Position numbers and translations under genes: made by a program
Notes under the pieces: generated by a model
Seen by the model: only the letters and a program-made list of their open reading frames with translations
Told to the model about the DNA's origin: nothing
Databases searched by the model: none
Source: Xenorhabdus mauleonii
GTDB lineage: Bacteria > Pseudomonadota > Gammaproteobacteria > Enterobacterales > Enterobacteriaceae
Length of the DNA stretch: 64,000 nt
Direction of reading: 5' to 3'
Assembly: GCF_900113945.1 (NCBI RefSeq)
Contig: NZ_FORG01000009.1
Span: forward strand, 106,754-170,753
Part shown: positions 18,406 through 30,190 of the stretch, in pieces
Numbering within the stretch: the stretch's first letter is position 1
Layout: each line of letters starts with the position of its first letter

Positions 18406-20757
18406 TCAGAATGCACGTTGGTACGGAAGAATACCTTGCTGCAACATTTTCTGGCTACCCAAACTATGATTGTTACTTAAGCCACGAAGTTCAACGTTGA
18501 ATGACCATTTATTGTCATATTGACTGCTGCCGAATCTCCAGTTGTCTATCTTGCGCTCATAGCCCACATTGACCGCCCAGCAACAGGTATTGTATTGCAC
18601 CCCGAGCATTTGGTTTGCCGGTTGCTTCTCCTTGGTATCGTAGTAATACGCGCCGACAAACGCCCAGCGTTCTGATAAAGGCCAGCTGGCTACCATACCG
18701 ACTTGAGAAATACCTTGTTGGTATTCTGGCAATGTTCCGAGTGTGGATTGAATATAATCACGGTCAACAAAACGGTAATTCAACTGCAACAGACGATCAG
18801 CATCACGACGGTATTCCAATATCGCATTACCCATTGTTATGCTGTTCAGGCGGTTATTATATTGCATCCCGCCCTTGAGTCCCCAGGAGTCATTGATTCT
18901 CCAATATGCATCTCCGGCCCAAGTCGTGGGGCCTGTGCCTTTTTTGTTGCGGATAAGATCCCTGCCGTTTGGATTGGGGCCTTTGTCTCCGACACGTGGT
19001 GGCTCAAAGTAGTAGATTTGACCTATGGAAAGGTTAAAACGTTCAACTAATTCTTCATCATAAATTCGGGTTGTTATGCCAGACGTAAATTGATTGGCTG
19101 AAGAAACTCTGTCCAATCCACTGTAGAAGCGGTCACGGAACAATCCGGTATAGTTTGTTTGCAGCAAAGATGAATCAAAGTTATTAATGTTATCTTGATT
19201 CTTATAAGGAACATAAAGGTATTGAACGCGAGGCTCCAGCGTCTGGGTATAATCTTTATTCAGGTACATGGCGCGTTCAAACACCATAGTTGCGTCTGAT
19301 TTAAATACAGGCAAAGCACGGTTAACGGATTTTTCCAGCAGAGGGTTGTTATTTTTGGCCTCCGTAGAAATATCCTGCTCGTAGTGGGTTGCCATCAACT
19401 TAAGTTCATTATTGATGCTGGCCCAACCATTGGAGAGTGGCAAGTTAACAGAAGGCTCTAAATGCCAACGCGTTGCATCCGGCCATTTGTTACCAACACT
19501 GGTAAATTTAGCTATCTGAGCATAAGTGTGGAAATCAAATGGCCCTAAATCATTTTTATAGTAATTGAGATCTAACTGAGGCGTGGCCCGATATGCTTTT
19601 CTGCTATCGCTCGCTGTAAAAATCTGGAACTGTTTGGTGGATAACGTCGCATCCCAGTTTGCTTGCGCATAGCCGAGGCTGAATTTCTGGCTGGCGTAGC
19701 CATCAGTACTGGAGCCATACTGTGAAGAAAAATCACTGAAATAATTGGGATCACTGACTTTGGTATAGTCAACACTGAAACGCCAGACTTGATCCATTAC
19801 CCCACTGTGATTCCAATAGAATAACCAGCGGTTATCGCTATCGCGTGCTGGCCTTATGTTGAGTTTTTTGTCATCGGCATACAGGCGGTCATGGCCAATC
19901 CAGTCCAGCGCGATAGTACCGGCACCGGCTTTGGTTAAATAACGGAATTCATTATCCAGCTTCAAGCCGCGCTTGGTAATAAGATGCGGAGTAATCGTGG
20001 CATCATAGTTCGGCGCGATATTCCAGTAATAAGGCAGTTGGAATTGGAAACCGTCTTTGTTGGAGAAACTGGCATTGGGGAGCAAGAAACCAGATCGGCG
20101 TTTATCGCCAATGGGCAACTGCAAGTATGGGCTATAAAACACAGGCACATTGGCAATCCGGAAACGGGCGTTCCAGATTTCCGCCACTTCTTCTTCACGG
20201 TCGAGGATGACTTCGGAACCCACAACACTCCAGCTATCGTTGCCCGGCAAACATGAAGTGAATATCCCATTATTCAAAATGGTGTAGCGGTTTTCATCAC
20301 GCAACATCATCTTATCTGCGCTACCGCGTCCCTGACGGCCAACCATCTGATAGTCGCCTTGTTCCACATCCGCATCTTTATTATTTAGATTAGCCCAGGC
20401 ACGTGGCCCTTTTAAAATAATTTGCGGGTCATCATAACTGACATTACCTGTTGCGGTAACGGTACGGATGGGTTCTTTATCTTCTGATTGTTCGAGCCGT
20501 ACTTTATCGGCTGTCAGCGTTTTATTGCCCTGTTGGATATCAACATTACCAACGAACTCAACGGCACTGGGATATTCCCCGTGAGTATCATCGGATTTAA
20601 TGTGAACGGGCATTTTGTTGGGATCCCCTGCGATAATGGGCTTATCGTAAACAGGGATACCTAGCATGCATTGTCTTGCAAGGTCAGCATGTGCCTGCTG
20701 ACTGTAAAGTGCTGCCCATACCATTGTGGCCAGCAGAGTGGGATAACATTTATTCAT
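18406..20757 (-). CDS. lptD: LPS-assembly protein LptD
   Basis: Outer-membrane beta-barrel that, with LptE, inserts lipopolysaccharide in the outer leaflet. The signal peptide ends at '[11 protein letters not shown]'. The N-terminal jellyroll domain comes next, then the barrel. All four cysteines needed for the two long-range disulfides are visible: C30, one in '[11 protein letters not shown]', and the pair in '[12 protein letters not shown]'. Length is 783 residues (E. coli 784). Its presence together with surA means standard LPS export. Confidence 0.97.
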   Translation of the reverse strand: MNKCYPTLLATMVWAALYSQQAHADLARQCMLGIPVYDKPIIAGDPNKMPVHIKSDDTHGEYPSAVEFVGNVDIQQGNKTLTADKVRLEQSEDKEPIRTVTATGNVSYDDPQIILKGPRAWANLNNKDADVEQGDYQMVGRQGRGSADKMMLRDENRYTILNNGIFTSCLPGNDSWSVVGSEVILDREEEVAEIWNARFRIANVPVFYSPYLQLPIGDKRRSGFLLPNASFSNKDGFQFQLPYYWNIAPNYDATITPHLITKRGLKLDNEFRYLTKAGAGTIALDWIGHDRLYADDKKLNIRPARDSDNRWLFYWNHSGVMDQVWRFSVDYTKVSDPNYFSDFSSQYGSSTDGYASQKFSLGYAQANWDATLSTKQFQIFTASDSRKAYRATPQLDLNYYKNDLGPFDFHTYAQIAKFTSVGNKWPDATRWHLEPSVNLPLSNGWASINNELKLMATHYEQDISTEAKNNNPLLEKSVNRALPVFKSDATMVFERAMYLNKDYTQTLEPRVQYLYVPYKNQDNINNFDSSLLQTNYTGLFRDRFYSGLDRVSSANQFTSGITTRIYDEELVERFNLSIGQIYYFEPPRVGDKGPNPNGRDLIRNKKGTGPTTWAGDAYWRINDSWGLKGGMQYNNRLNSITMGNAILEYRRDADRLLQLNYRFVDRDYIQSTLGTLPEYQQGISQVGMVASWPLSERWAFVGAYYYDTKEKQPANQMLGVQYNTCCWAVNVGYERKIDNWRFGSSQYDNKWSFNVELRGLSNNHSLGSQKMLQQGILPYQRAF

Positions 20758-20820
20758 AGATGTTTATGTGGTTCCGTCATCAGTGGCATCGTGCCGGCAA
20801 ACGCTCAGAGACTAACGTAA

Positions 20821-20848
20821 TTGAGATATAGGTACCAGCGTAAAGTTT
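20821..20848 (-). promoter_or_regulatory. Possible sigma-E promoter of lptD
   Basis: On the minus strand AAACTT is followed after 16 bases by TCTCAA, against a sigma-E consensus near GAACTT-N16-TCTGA. E. coli lptD-surA is known to have a sigma-E promoter. Two mismatches keep this tentative. Confidence 0.35.
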
Positions 20849-20939
20849 AACTTTGCTAATCTTGCTGTTAGGCACAGAGCTTAATGAATAGTATGATAAT
20901 GCAAAATTGCGCTCAGGGCATTGGGGAATTGAAGACTAT

Positions 20940-21770
20940 ATGCAGTATTGGGGAAAATTATTTGGATTAATATTTGGTATTGCATCCGGGGCTGGGTTCT
21001 GGGGGATTGTGATTGGCGTGTTGCTGGGGCATTTACTTGACAAAGTCAGGGCGCGAGGTCAACGTTTCGACGAGAAAACAAAAGGCCCGACCCGGCAAGC
21101 GCTGTTTTTTCGCAGTACTTTTCAGGTATTGGGGCATTTGACCAAAGCCAAAGGCCGGGTAACGGAAACCGATATTCAGCTTGCCTCCCAGTTGATGGAC
21201 AGAATGCAGCTGCATGGCGAAGCGCGCTTATCTGCACAACGGGCATTTCGTGAAGGCAAGCAACCGGAGTTTCCCCTGCGCGAAACATTACGGAAATTAA
21301 GGCGTGCCTGCTTCGGCCGTTTTGATCTTATCCGCATGTTCTTGGAGATCCAGCTACAGGCAGCATTCGCAGACGGTGAACTTCATCCCAATGAAAGAAC
21401 AGTTCTCTTTGTCATTGCCGAAGAACTGGGGATTTCCCGCGTCCAGTTTGAACAATTTCTTGCCATGATGGAAGGTGGCCGCCATTTTGACGGGCATCAA
21501 TCCGGCGGGCATTATCAACAACGCGGGAACTACCAAGGTTATGGGCAGCCGCGTGCAACATTGGCAGATGCCTGCAAGGTTTTGGGCGTCAATGAACAAG
21601 ATGATGCCACAACCATCAAGCGGGCTTATCGGAAGCTGATGAGTGAGCATCACCCGGACAAGCTGGTGGCAAAAGGTTTACCACCAGAAATGATGGAGCT
21701 TGCCAAACAGAAGGCGCAATCCATCCAAGCCGCTTATGATTTGATTAAAAAAGAGAAAGGCTTCAAATAG
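20940..21770 (+). CDS. djlA: Co-chaperone protein DjlA
   Basis: Inner-membrane DnaK co-chaperone. An N-terminal transmembrane segment (residues 7-30, glycine-rich) is followed by a TerB-like cytoplasmic domain and a C-terminal J-domain with the HPD motif in '[17 protein letters not shown]'. The ATG at 20940 was preferred over an upstream start at 20907 because 'MQYWGKLFG' equals the E. coli start. Length is 276 residues (E. coli 271). It is divergent from lptD, as in E. coli. The stop lies 6 bp from the convergent rluA stop. Confidence 0.96.
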   Translation: MQYWGKLFGLIFGIASGAGFWGIVIGVLLGHLLDKVRARGQRFDEKTKGPTRQALFFRSTFQVLGHLTKAKGRVTETDIQLASQLMDRMQLHGEARLSAQRAFREGKQPEFPLRETLRKLRRACFGRFDLIRMFLEIQLQAAFADGELHPNERTVLFVIAEELGISRVQFEQFLAMMEGGRHFDGHQSGGHYQQRGNYQGYGQPRATLADACKVLGVNEQDDATTIKRAYRKLMSEHHPDKLVAKGLPPEMMELAKQKAQSIQAAYDLIKKEKGFK

Positions 21771-21776
21771 CGCCTG

Positions 21777-22430
21777 CTAAAAATCGGCTTTGCATTCAAA
21801 ATGCATCGGGGTGCCATAAGCGGGATGCGTAATGAACAGTTCTTGGGCGTGCAATTGCAGGCGAGGTGCCAATTCCCTTGCCTGTGCATGGGCATAGAAC
21901 CGATCGCCCAAAATTGGGTTGCCAAGTGCCAGCATATGAACGCGCAACTGATGTGAACGCCCGGTGATTGGTGCCAGCCTGACTCGTGTTGCCTGTTCTT
22001 CATATTCCAATACTTGGTATTCAGTTTGCGCTGATTTTCCGGTTTCAAAACAAACTTTCTGTTTAGGGCGGTTTGGCCAGTCACAGATCAACGGTAAATC
22101 CACTAATCCTTCTTCCTGCTCCATTTTTCCCCAGACGCGCGCGATATAGACTTTTTTCGGTTCACGTTCACGGAACTGCCGTTTCAGCTCCCGCTCGGCC
22201 GCTTTAGTCAAGGCAACAACCATAATGCCGCTGGTAGCCATATCCAATCGATGAACGGATTCTGCAGTTGGAAACTCAGCCTGTACCCGAGTCATGATAC
22301 TGTCCTTGTGCTCTTCAGCTTTACCCGGCACGGAAAGTAGCCCGCTAGGCTTATTGACAACCATAATGTGCTCATCTTGATACAGCACATATAACCAAGG
22401 ATCTGTCGGGGGATTATAAGACTCCAGCAT
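21777..22430 (-). CDS. rluA: 23S rRNA/tRNA pseudouridine synthase A
   Basis: Makes pseudouridine 746 in 23S rRNA and pseudouridine 32 in several tRNAs. The catalytic aspartate lies in 'ESVHRLDMATSG', and 'PITGRSHQLRVHMLALGNPILGDRFY' is the typical C-terminal motif. I chose ATG 22430 ('MLESYNPPTDPW', 217 residues) because a TTGGAG ribosome binding site precedes it and it fits the E. coli start; a TTG at 22454 adds eight residues. An 18-bp tandem repeat, AAATAAATCnGGTCnGAA, lies just upstream (from 22453). Confidence 0.94.
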   Translation of the reverse strand: MLESYNPPTDPWLYVLYQDEHIMVVNKPSGLLSVPGKAEEHKDSIMTRVQAEFPTAESVHRLDMATSGIMVVALTKAAERELKRQFREREPKKVYIARVWGKMEQEEGLVDLPLICDWPNRPKQKVCFETGKSAQTEYQVLEYEEQATRVRLAPITGRSHQLRVHMLALGNPILGDRFYAHAQARELAPRLQLHAQELFITHPAYGTPMHFECKADF

Positions 22431-22536
22431 GAGTGGCTCCAATTGGGTCTGCAAATAAATCGGGTCGGAAAAATAAATCAGGTCAGAAAAATGACGGGGC
22501 GCATTCTATCAGTATATGACTGAGGGTGTGAGAATA

Positions 22537-22570
22537 AATCAGGGGCATCTTGTAGAAAGTGCCCCTGATT
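22537..22570 (-). terminator. Hairpin downstream of rapA
   Basis: Stem AATCAGGGGCA (22537-22547) pairs with TGCCCCTGATT (22560-22570). It lies 44 bp past the rapA stop. The minus-strand tail TTATTCTC is moderately T-rich. Confidence 0.65.
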
Positions 22571-22613
22571 TTAATATTGGCCGGGCTATTTACGGGAATT
22601 TATAGGAAGCGGC

Positions 22614-25523
22614 CTATTGGTGGGAAACTACCACCAATCGAATTGCATCCAAACGCCAGTTAGCCTGATCAAGATTGAGCAGAATGTTTTTATGCTCGGA
22701 TTGAATGGCTTCCAGCTCATCATCACGAATATTCGGGTTAACCGCTCTCAGGGCTTCCAGACGTGACAACTCGGCTGACAGGGCTTCATCAGCCTCTTTC
22801 TTCGCTTTTTCAATCAATTCACGCGATTGTTTTTCAATCAAAGGTTCAGATTGTTGTAAAACGGTGTGAACTTCTTGCTGTACCGCATTGACCAGCTTGC
22901 TGGCATTGTGGCGATTGATGGCATTCAACTGGCGGTTAAAGCCTTCAAATTCCACTTGAGGAGCCAAATCAGTGCCTTTCAGATCCATCAAAAGGCGAAC
23001 TGGCGTTGGAGGCAGGAAGCGGGTCAATTGCAGATGCTTGGGAGCCTGCGCCTCAACCACATAAATTAACTCAACCAACAGCGTGCCAACTGGCAGTGCC
23101 TTGTTTTTCAGGATGGAAACCGCACAACTGCCAGTATCCCCGGACAGAACTAAATCCAGGCCATTGCGAATGATTGGATGTTCCCAGCTCAGGAATTGAG
23201 TATCTTCGCGGGACAGGGCTTTTTCACGCTTGAATGTGACGGAGCAACCATCTTTTGGCAATCCCGGGAAATCCGGTACCAGCATATGGTCGGATGGATG
23301 CAGGGCAATAATGCTGTCACTGCGATCTTCCTGATTAATGCCGACAATATCGAACAAATTCAGGGCGAAATTCACCAGATCAGTATCATTATCTTGCGCT
23401 GCAATTTTCTCTGCCAGTTTCTGGCCTTGTTCCCCACCGTTGGAATTCATTTCCAGCAGACGGTCACGGCCTTGTTCCAATTGCTGTTTGAGGTGTTCAT
23501 GATGCTCGCGGCACTCTGAGATAAATTCATTGAAATCCGTTTGCTCATTTGGCTTGGCAAGGTAATTCAGCAACGTTTCATAATACTTGTCATAGATGGT
23601 ACGACCCGTCGGGCAGGTATGCTCAAAAGCATCCAGACCTTTATGATACCAATTCAGAAGAATGGATTGTGCTGTGTTTTCCAGGTATGGCACGCTGATT
23701 TTGATATCGCGGCTCTGGCCGATACGATCCAAGCGACCGATGCGTTGTTCCAGCAAATCAGGATTGAACGGCAGATCAAACATAACGAGCTGATTGGCGA
23801 ACTGGAAGTTACGGCCTTCGGAACCAATTTCAGAACACAGCAACACTTGGGCGCCTTCTTCTTCAGAGGCAAAGTATGCTGCGGCGCGGTCACGTTCCAA
23901 CAGGGACAAACCTTCGTGGAACACCGCACTGCGGATACCTTCACGTTCACGCAGAATCTGTTCCAATTGCAACGCGGTTTCGGCCTTGGCGCAGATTACC
24001 AGCACTTTCTCGTCACGGTTTGCCATCAGGAAGCCCATCAGCCATTCTACGCGCGGATCGAAGTTCCACCATGTGGCATTTTCACCTTCGAATTCCTGAT
24101 AGATCCGCTCAGGATAGAGCATATCTTTGGCGCGTGCTTCTACGCTCTTTTTGGCACCCATGATCTCAGACACTTTTATGGCTGTCTGATATTGGGCTGG
24201 CAAAGGCAATTTGATTTCGTGCAGTTCACGATGCGGGAAACCCTTCACACCAGAACGGGTATTACGGAACAGCAAACGGCTGGTGCCGTGGCGATCCATC
24301 AGCATGCTGACCAGTTCACGGCGAGCATTGTTGCTCTCTTCATCCTGATGGCTGTTTATCGCTTTCAGCAGAGGCTCGATATCTTGCTCGCTGATTAACT
24401 CAACAATGGTATTTTGTTGATCATTGCTCAACGCTTTGTCAGACAGCAGCAACGCAACAGCATCTGCAACAGGGCGATATTTCTGTTGCTCATCTATAAA
24501 CGCCTGATAATCGTGGAAACGACTTGGATCCAGCAGGCGCAGACGGGCAAAGTGGCTCTCCTGTCCCAACTGTTCTGGTGTTGCAGTCAGTAGCAGGACA
24601 GCAGGGATTTGCTCCGACAATTGTTCGATAACTTGATACTCGCGGCTTGGGGATTTCTCGCTCCATTCCAGATGGTGAGCTTCATCCACGACCATCAAGT
24701 CCCAACTTGCTTCCAGCAAATGCTCGAAACGTTGCTTGTTGCGACGAACAAAATCCAAAGAGCAGATAACCAATTGCTCAGTTTCAAATGGATTGTCACT
24801 GTCATGAAGGGCTTCGCTATAGCGGCCATCATCAAACAATGAAAAACGCAAGTTGAAGCGGCGCAGCATTTCCACCAACCACTGGTGTTGCAGGCTGTCA
24901 GGCACGATAATCAATACGCGCTCTGCACGTCCTGCCATCAATTGCTGGTGGATAATCATGCCGGCTTCAATGGTTTTACCCAAACCAACCTCATCTGCCA
25001 GCAACACGCGGGGAGCGTGACGCTTGCCGACTTCATTGGCAATGTGAAGCTGGTGGGGGATCAGGCTGGCACGAATGCCACGTAGCCCGCTTTCCGCCAA
25101 GCGAAATTGCTCGCTTTGGTGTTTACGGGCGCGAAAACGTAATGCAAAGCGATCCATGCGGTCAATTTGACCTGCAAACAGACGATCCTGCGGTTTATTA
25201 AACGTCAGCTTGCTATCCAGAAAAACTTCCCGCAGGCAGGTATTTTCTTCTTCAGTATCCAGACGAGTACCGATGTAGATCAGCAGGCCATTATCTTGCT
25301 GAACGTCATCGACCTTGATTTTCCAGCCCTCGTGACTGGTCACAGTATCACCCACATTAAACATGACACGGGTAATAGGGGAGTCATTGCGTGCGTAAAG
25401 GCGGTTTTCTCCGCTGGCAGGAAAAAGTAACGTCACCATGCGCGCATCAAGCGCGACGACAGTTCCTAATCCAAGTTCGCTTTCTGTATCGCTTATCCAG
25501 CGTTGACCAAGAGTAAATGGCAT
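22614..25523 (-). CDS. rapA: RNA polymerase-associated protein RapA
   Basis: SWI2/SNF2 ATPase that helps recycle RNA polymerase. Domains in order are an N-terminal Tudor-like region, helicase lobe 1 with Walker A '[14 protein letters not shown]' (about residues 172-185) and '[10 protein letters not shown]' (DEAH box), lobe 2 with '[22 protein letters not shown]' and '[11 protein letters not shown]', and a long C-terminal region. Length is 969 residues (E. coli 968). polB-rapA-rluA is the E. coli order. Confidence 0.97.
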   Translation of the reverse strand: MPFTLGQRWISDTESELGLGTVVALDARMVTLLFPASGENRLYARNDSPITRVMFNVGDTVTSHEGWKIKVDDVQQDNGLLIYIGTRLDTEEENTCLREVFLDSKLTFNKPQDRLFAGQIDRMDRFALRFRARKHQSEQFRLAESGLRGIRASLIPHQLHIANEVGKRHAPRVLLADEVGLGKTIEAGMIIHQQLMAGRAERVLIIVPDSLQHQWLVEMLRRFNLRFSLFDDGRYSEALHDSDNPFETEQLVICSLDFVRRNKQRFEHLLEASWDLMVVDEAHHLEWSEKSPSREYQVIEQLSEQIPAVLLLTATPEQLGQESHFARLRLLDPSRFHDYQAFIDEQQKYRPVADAVALLLSDKALSNDQQNTIVELISEQDIEPLLKAINSHQDEESNNARRELVSMLMDRHGTSRLLFRNTRSGVKGFPHRELHEIKLPLPAQYQTAIKVSEIMGAKKSVEARAKDMLYPERIYQEFEGENATWWNFDPRVEWLMGFLMANRDEKVLVICAKAETALQLEQILREREGIRSAVFHEGLSLLERDRAAAYFASEEEGAQVLLCSEIGSEGRNFQFANQLVMFDLPFNPDLLEQRIGRLDRIGQSRDIKISVPYLENTAQSILLNWYHKGLDAFEHTCPTGRTIYDKYYETLLNYLAKPNEQTDFNEFISECREHHEHLKQQLEQGRDRLLEMNSNGGEQGQKLAEKIAAQDNDTDLVNFALNLFDIVGINQEDRSDSIIALHPSDHMLVPDFPGLPKDGCSVTFKREKALSREDTQFLSWEHPIIRNGLDLVLSGDTGSCAVSILKNKALPVGTLLVELIYVVEAQAPKHLQLTRFLPPTPVRLLMDLKGTDLAPQVEFEGFNRQLNAINRHNASKLVNAVQQEVHTVLQQSEPLIEKQSRELIEKAKKEADEALSAELSRLEALRAVNPNIRDDELEAIQSEHKNILLNLDQANWRLDAIRLVVVSHQ

Positions 25524-25743
25524 AAATTTTGGCTCAGTTTTCTGTTAGACAATATTAATTTATGGTTGCAGGATGGCTGCTTTTGTTGGATATCGATCAA
25601 TTATTGGTTATCGATAGGGATAGTTTTCAATGGCACTTTTACAACCCCGTGTTTTGGAAACGGAGTCACAAATGTGTCGTTGCCCGTTAGAGAGGCGATA
25701 TGTTAATTGAAGCGGAGCAAGCCGTCACCTGCAAAAATCACCA

Positions 25744-28092
25744 TTATTCGAAAGACATGTTCATTTGGCCTGTCAACAGTGTTGTAAAATCATCCTGAAT
25801 AAATGGCAAGATAGCATCAGCAACGGGCATCAACTGCTTATTGATATAGTGCTCGTAATCCAGTGCAGTAATTTGATTTTCCAAAGGCTCTGGGCCGGCT
25901 TGAGTGATGACGTAGTTGATCCAACCACCATTTTGGTACTGTAGTGGACGATTATTCTGTCGATTATACTCATCAGCCAAACGGGCGGCCCGGACATGGG
26001 GAGGAACATTGCGCTGATAATCGGATAATTTGCGGCGCAGTCGCTTGCGATACACAAGGCGATCATCAAACGCCCCCGACAATGTATTGGCAATATACTC
26101 ACGAATATAGTCCTGATAGGGCTGCCGATGAAAAATCAGCGTATACAATTCCTTTTGGAAGATCTGAGCGAGCGGAGTCCAATCGGTTCTTACGGTTTCC
26201 AATCCCTTGAAAATGACCTCATCGCCACTTAATCCGGCATACCGTTTTTTGCTGCCTTGCTCTGCTCCCCGCACGGTCGGCATCAGAAAACGCCGATAGT
26301 GCCTCTCAAACTCCAACTCCAACGCACTTTCAAGATTAAACTTCGTTTTTAGATGGCTCTGCCACCACTGATTGACAAATTGTGCCAGAGAATGACCAAT
26401 CTGTTGGGCTTCCTCCTCCGAATGGGGGCGTTTGAGCCAGACAAAGGTGGAATCCGTATCACCATAAATAACCTGATAACCCTGAGATTCAATTAACGCG
26501 GAGGTTTGATGCATGATTTCATGCCCACGCATGGTAATCGATGATGTCAGGCGGGGATCAAAGAAGTGACAACCCGAAGCACCGAGTACACCATAAAATG
26601 CGTTCATGATAATTTTCAGCGCCTGAGCAAGTGGCGCATTTTGTCGTTTTTTGGCTTTGTCACGCTCATGCCAGATTTTTGTGACAATATCAGGCAAACA
26701 ATGTTGTGTGCGGGAAAAAAACGCTTGCCGGAAGCCGGGAACAGCATGTTCATTATCGGGGGAAGCCAGCCCTTCGACCATACCAACCGGATCAATCAGG
26801 AATGTGCGAATAATTGAGGGATAAAGGCTCTTGTAATCGAGCACCAATACTGAATCGTACAGCCCCGGAAACGAATCCATCACAAAACCCCCGGGACTGC
26901 TATCATCATAATAAGAGGGCAAGACAGGAGCTACATAACCAATGCGATGCATTTTTGGCAGATAAAGATGCGTGAACGCGGCCACGGAACCGCCTGCACG
27001 ATCGACTTCTAACCCGGTTACAGTCGCACGTTCCAATAAGAACGCCATTAAATCCGTCTTCTCGAAAACACGATTGACCAGAATGCAGTCCTGCAAATTG
27101 TAGTGCGCGAGGGCAGGTTTATCTTCCTGAAAGCGGCGATTAATTTCATCCATGCGGGCATAAGGATTATCAATAGCTTTTCCTTCCCCAAATAGCGCTT
27201 GCGCCACATATTCCAGACTGAATGAGGGAAAATTCCACGTTGCTGTTTTCAATGCATCAATGCCATCAATAATCAGGCGGCCTTCCGCTGATGCAAAAAA
27301 GTGACCGGGTTTGAAACCGTGCTCCCGCCAGTCGAGCAATCCCTTATTGCGGCCAAATTTGAGTGGTACGTTACAGCGTTCAGAATGTTGCTGTAACACC
27401 CGTAAATCGAACTGGATCAGATTCCAACCGATAATGGCATCGGGATCGTAATGCTCCAGCCATTCATTGAGTTTTTCCAGCATCATCGGGCGGCTGGCTA
27501 CATACTCCAATTTGAAATCGAGCTTCCGTGGAGCGCCATTCTCTGGCCCCAACATAAACACGGTATTTTCACCGCATCCGGCCAACCCGATGGAATACAA
27601 TTCGCCATGCTGGCTGGTTTCGATATCTAACGACACCCATTTCAGCTTGGGTCGATAAGTAGGATTGGGTTTTATCTGGTAGCTTCCATCGGATTTTTGA
27701 TTGAACCAAATGGGAGCAGTAATAAAGCGCTCCATCATAAACCGATTGTGGGGACGGATATCGGCTTCGTAGAGCGGGATATCTAACTCTTTCAGCGTTT
27801 TTTCTAAAGACTGCAATTGACGATATTGCTGGCAATACAATGCAGCCACAGGCTGGCGGTTGAAATCTTTCAGCGGCAAGGTCTTTAACTCACAGTGCCG
27901 TTCTTGTTCCAGCAACGATTTTACTTTAGGCAAATCACATTGGGGAATGAAGGCAACCGCTTTTTGATGGGGAATGGTGATACGGCGAGCACCCGTATCC
28001 GTCGCCAGCCAATAGATTAATTCGACACCTGATGGCGTATCTTTCCAATGACGGGTTAGTACAAAGCCTTGCTCAATGTGATTTAGCTGCAT
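25744..28092 (-). CDS. polB: DNA polymerase II
   Basis: Family B polymerase with proofreading, induced by DNA damage in E. coli. The 3'-5' exonuclease motif 'SLDIETS' lies near residue 156. Polymerase motifs A '[13 protein letters not shown]' and C 'YGDTDSTF' are intact, and 'KKRYAGL' is present. Length is 782 residues (E. coli 783). A LexA-like site lies upstream at 28165. Confidence 0.97.
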   Translation of the reverse strand: MQLNHIEQGFVLTRHWKDTPSGVELIYWLATDTGARRITIPHQKAVAFIPQCDLPKVKSLLEQERHCELKTLPLKDFNRQPVAALYCQQYRQLQSLEKTLKELDIPLYEADIRPHNRFMMERFITAPIWFNQKSDGSYQIKPNPTYRPKLKWVSLDIETSQHGELYSIGLAGCGENTVFMLGPENGAPRKLDFKLEYVASRPMMLEKLNEWLEHYDPDAIIGWNLIQFDLRVLQQHSERCNVPLKFGRNKGLLDWREHGFKPGHFFASAEGRLIIDGIDALKTATWNFPSFSLEYVAQALFGEGKAIDNPYARMDEINRRFQEDKPALAHYNLQDCILVNRVFEKTDLMAFLLERATVTGLEVDRAGGSVAAFTHLYLPKMHRIGYVAPVLPSYYDDSSPGGFVMDSFPGLYDSVLVLDYKSLYPSIIRTFLIDPVGMVEGLASPDNEHAVPGFRQAFFSRTQHCLPDIVTKIWHERDKAKKRQNAPLAQALKIIMNAFYGVLGASGCHFFDPRLTSSITMRGHEIMHQTSALIESQGYQVIYGDTDSTFVWLKRPHSEEEAQQIGHSLAQFVNQWWQSHLKTKFNLESALELEFERHYRRFLMPTVRGAEQGSKKRYAGLSGDEVIFKGLETVRTDWTPLAQIFQKELYTLIFHRQPYQDYIREYIANTLSGAFDDRLVYRKRLRRKLSDYQRNVPPHVRAARLADEYNRQNNRPLQYQNGGWINYVITQAGPEPLENQITALDYEHYINKQLMPVADAILPFIQDDFTTLLTGQMNMSFE

Positions 28093-28164
28093 AGTTTTTC
28101 TGCTTAAATGCGATCTACGATAGAGTCAGTATTATCTATGAGGGTTTCGACTATAACACTTTTA

Positions 28165-28180
28165 TTGGATATTTATACAG
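28165..28180 (-). promoter_or_regulatory. LexA-like operator upstream of polB
   Basis: Minus strand CTGTATAAATATCCAA fits CTG-N10-CAG with one change in the right half. It lies 73 bp upstream of the polB start, and E. coli polB (dinA) is in the SOS regulon. Confidence 0.45.
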
Positions 28181-28335
28181 TGTTATTTTGAAGGATAGAT
28201 GAAAGATGAAAGTTGATCATTAAGAATCACTTCATCATCGCATTTCAGAGCCTTTTGTAATTATTCTCAATTGTCTACTATGATTGACGTTTTTTTATGG
28301 AGTAAATAAATATTAATTTTTCTTGGTAAATATTG

Positions 28336-30039
28336 ATGAATAACCTTAATAAGCTGAATCAAACAGATATCAAAGCCTTACTGTTATTTATAGCTTTCAT
28401 GCTGTTCTATTTGTTACCGGGTATTTATGGGCATACTCCCTGGAAACAAGATGAAAATTATAGTTTTGGCATCATTCAAACTATGTATGAAACCGGAAAT
28501 TGGCTGGTTCCGATTAACGCAGGCCAACCTTTTATGGAGAAGCCGCCACTATATTATTGGACGGCAACCACATTCATACATTTGTTGTCTCCCTGGCTGC
28601 CAATGCATGATGCAGCCAGAACCGCATCCCTATTATTTTCCATAATTAATTTTTCCTTTTTTATTCTTTTGGTCCGCCGCGTATTTGATGTTAAAAATTT
28701 TACAGATCACCGAATATGGATTGCCTTTGCTCTGTATGCGAGTGCACCCGGATTAGTTCGCCATAGCCATGATATGTTTACCGATACTGCCTTGGTGGCG
28801 GGAACGGTTATTGGTTTATATGGGTTGATGGGGTTAATCAAAAACGAAAAAACAGGTTATTCTTGTTTATGGCTAACTGTGGGGACAGCTACAACACTGC
28901 TGGCAAAAGGCGTATTTATTCCGGGATTATTATGGATCTGCCTTATCCTGGCTCCTGTTTTTCTTAAATCTTGCCGAACAAAACAATACTGGCTAAATAC
29001 TATATTATCAGGAATTATTGCGCTGGTTTTAATTTTACCGTGGCCTGTGATGTTATTAATGGAACATCCGGATTTATTTAAAACCTGGTTTTGGGATAAC
29101 AACATTGGCCGTTTTTTAGGTTTCTCTGTTGAAGATCTCGGCGCCAGAAGCAATTTAACCATTATTCCGGAAGCAGTCCTGTTTTTTGCTCTGCCGTCAG
29201 GAATATTGGCTTTAATTTTCATATTAAAACACCCAATTAAATCGCTGTTAGATGAACACTATTTCCTTTGTGCTGCATTTGCTGTATTGGGTGTTGTTAT
29301 ATTACAAATATCAGCTTCCGGTCGGGCATTGTATTTATTACCCTTTATTGCACCAATGGCAATATTAGGCACAGAGGTTTTCATTAAACTGCCGGAAAAG
29401 ATCCATAAATATTCCAATATATTTTCATCTATTCTTTGGTCTTTTCTGCTTATCTTTTTATGGTGCAGCTATTTCTTATCACTTTCCAGTGATTACAAAC
29501 ATTGGCTAGAACCTTTGGGTCGATGGCTGCCAATGAGCTATCAAATGCACTTTTCGGCAGTGGCATTTAGCCTTGCTGTTCTGATTACCGCAGTATGGAT
29601 CATGAAACGCCGGATCATTTCTCAATCTCCTGCTTTGCGGGCAGCACAGAATTGGGTTTTAGGCATTGCGACTGTTTGGGGCGTCATCTTTACATTATTT
29701 GTTGGCTGGATTGATTATGCCAAAGGTTATCAGGATGTCTTTATTGACCTAAAGCAGAAAATTTCCGGGATATATCAAAAAAATCAATGTATGGCGTCAT
29801 ATAATGTCGGTGAATCTGAATCTCCTATGCTTTATTACTACGCCCATATTTTACTGCATAAACAGAATCAATTTGAGACACCTGAAAAGTGTGAGTGGCT
29901 GATGGTGTTATCTGAAGAGATTGAACCGGCTCCAGAAGATATGTCACTGTTTTGGCATGGGCATAGACCTGATCAAAATCGTGAGAATTTAGTCGTTTAT
30001 AAGAAAGAAAAATTAAACGATATAAAATCGAATCCGTAA
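28336..30039 (+). CDS. ArnT-like (GT83/PMT family) membrane glycosyltransferase
   Basis: Predicted inner-membrane transferase that uses a lipid-linked sugar donor. About ten or more hydrophobic segments are spread over 567 residues. Two ArnT signatures are visible in the first periplasmic loop: 'WKQDENYSFG' (compare 'WQPDETRYAE' in ArnT) and 'FMEKPPLYYW' (compare 'YFEKPIAGYW'). The acidic D-E pair in the first is the expected catalytic site. The start ATG at 28336 follows a TTG in the same frame. No other arn genes are nearby, so the acceptor (lipid A, another glycolipid or a protein) cannot be told. Codon use and AT-richness differ from the neighbouring core genes, consistent with acquired DNA. 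Confidence 0.8.
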   Translation: MNNLNKLNQTDIKALLLFIAFMLFYLLPGIYGHTPWKQDENYSFGIIQTMYETGNWLVPINAGQPFMEKPPLYYWTATTFIHLLSPWLPMHDAARTASLLFSIINFSFFILLVRRVFDVKNFTDHRIWIAFALYASAPGLVRHSHDMFTDTALVAGTVIGLYGLMGLIKNEKTGYSCLWLTVGTATTLLAKGVFIPGLLWICLILAPVFLKSCRTKQYWLNTILSGIIALVLILPWPVMLLMEHPDLFKTWFWDNNIGRFLGFSVEDLGARSNLTIIPEAVLFFALPSGILALIFILKHPIKSLLDEHYFLCAAFAVLGVVILQISASGRALYLLPFIAPMAILGTEVFIKLPEKIHKYSNIFSSILWSFLLIFLWCSYFLSLSSDYKHWLEPLGRWLPMSYQMHFSAVAFSLAVLITAVWIMKRRIISQSPALRAAQNWVLGIATVWGVIFTLFVGWIDYAKGYQDVFIDLKQKISGIYQKNQCMASYNVGESESPMLYYYAHILLHKQNQFETPEKCEWLMVLSEEIEPAPEDMSLFWHGHRPDQNRENLVVYKKEKLNDIKSNP

Positions 30040-30060
30040 AAATAAGTTAATTAAAAGTTG

Positions 30061-30085
30061 AATGGTGGGCTTTAATGCCACCATT
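30061..30085 (+). terminator. Hairpin after the ArnT-like gene
   Basis: AATGGTGG (30061-30068) pairs with CCACCATT (30078-30085), 22 bp past the stop codon. The tail is TCACTTG, so termination efficiency is uncertain. Confidence 0.45.
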
Positions 30086-30190
30086 TCACTTGACTGCCAG
30101 TTGCGGCTTATCCACTTAATGACTTTATTTTTAAAGCTAATTGGTATAAATAATAGTACTACCCTCCATTAAATATAAGTGAGGTGGTTT

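Noticed and set aside
23541..24398. Plus-strand open frame of 285 codons
   Set aside because: Antisense shadow of rapA; rapA is full length and well conserved.
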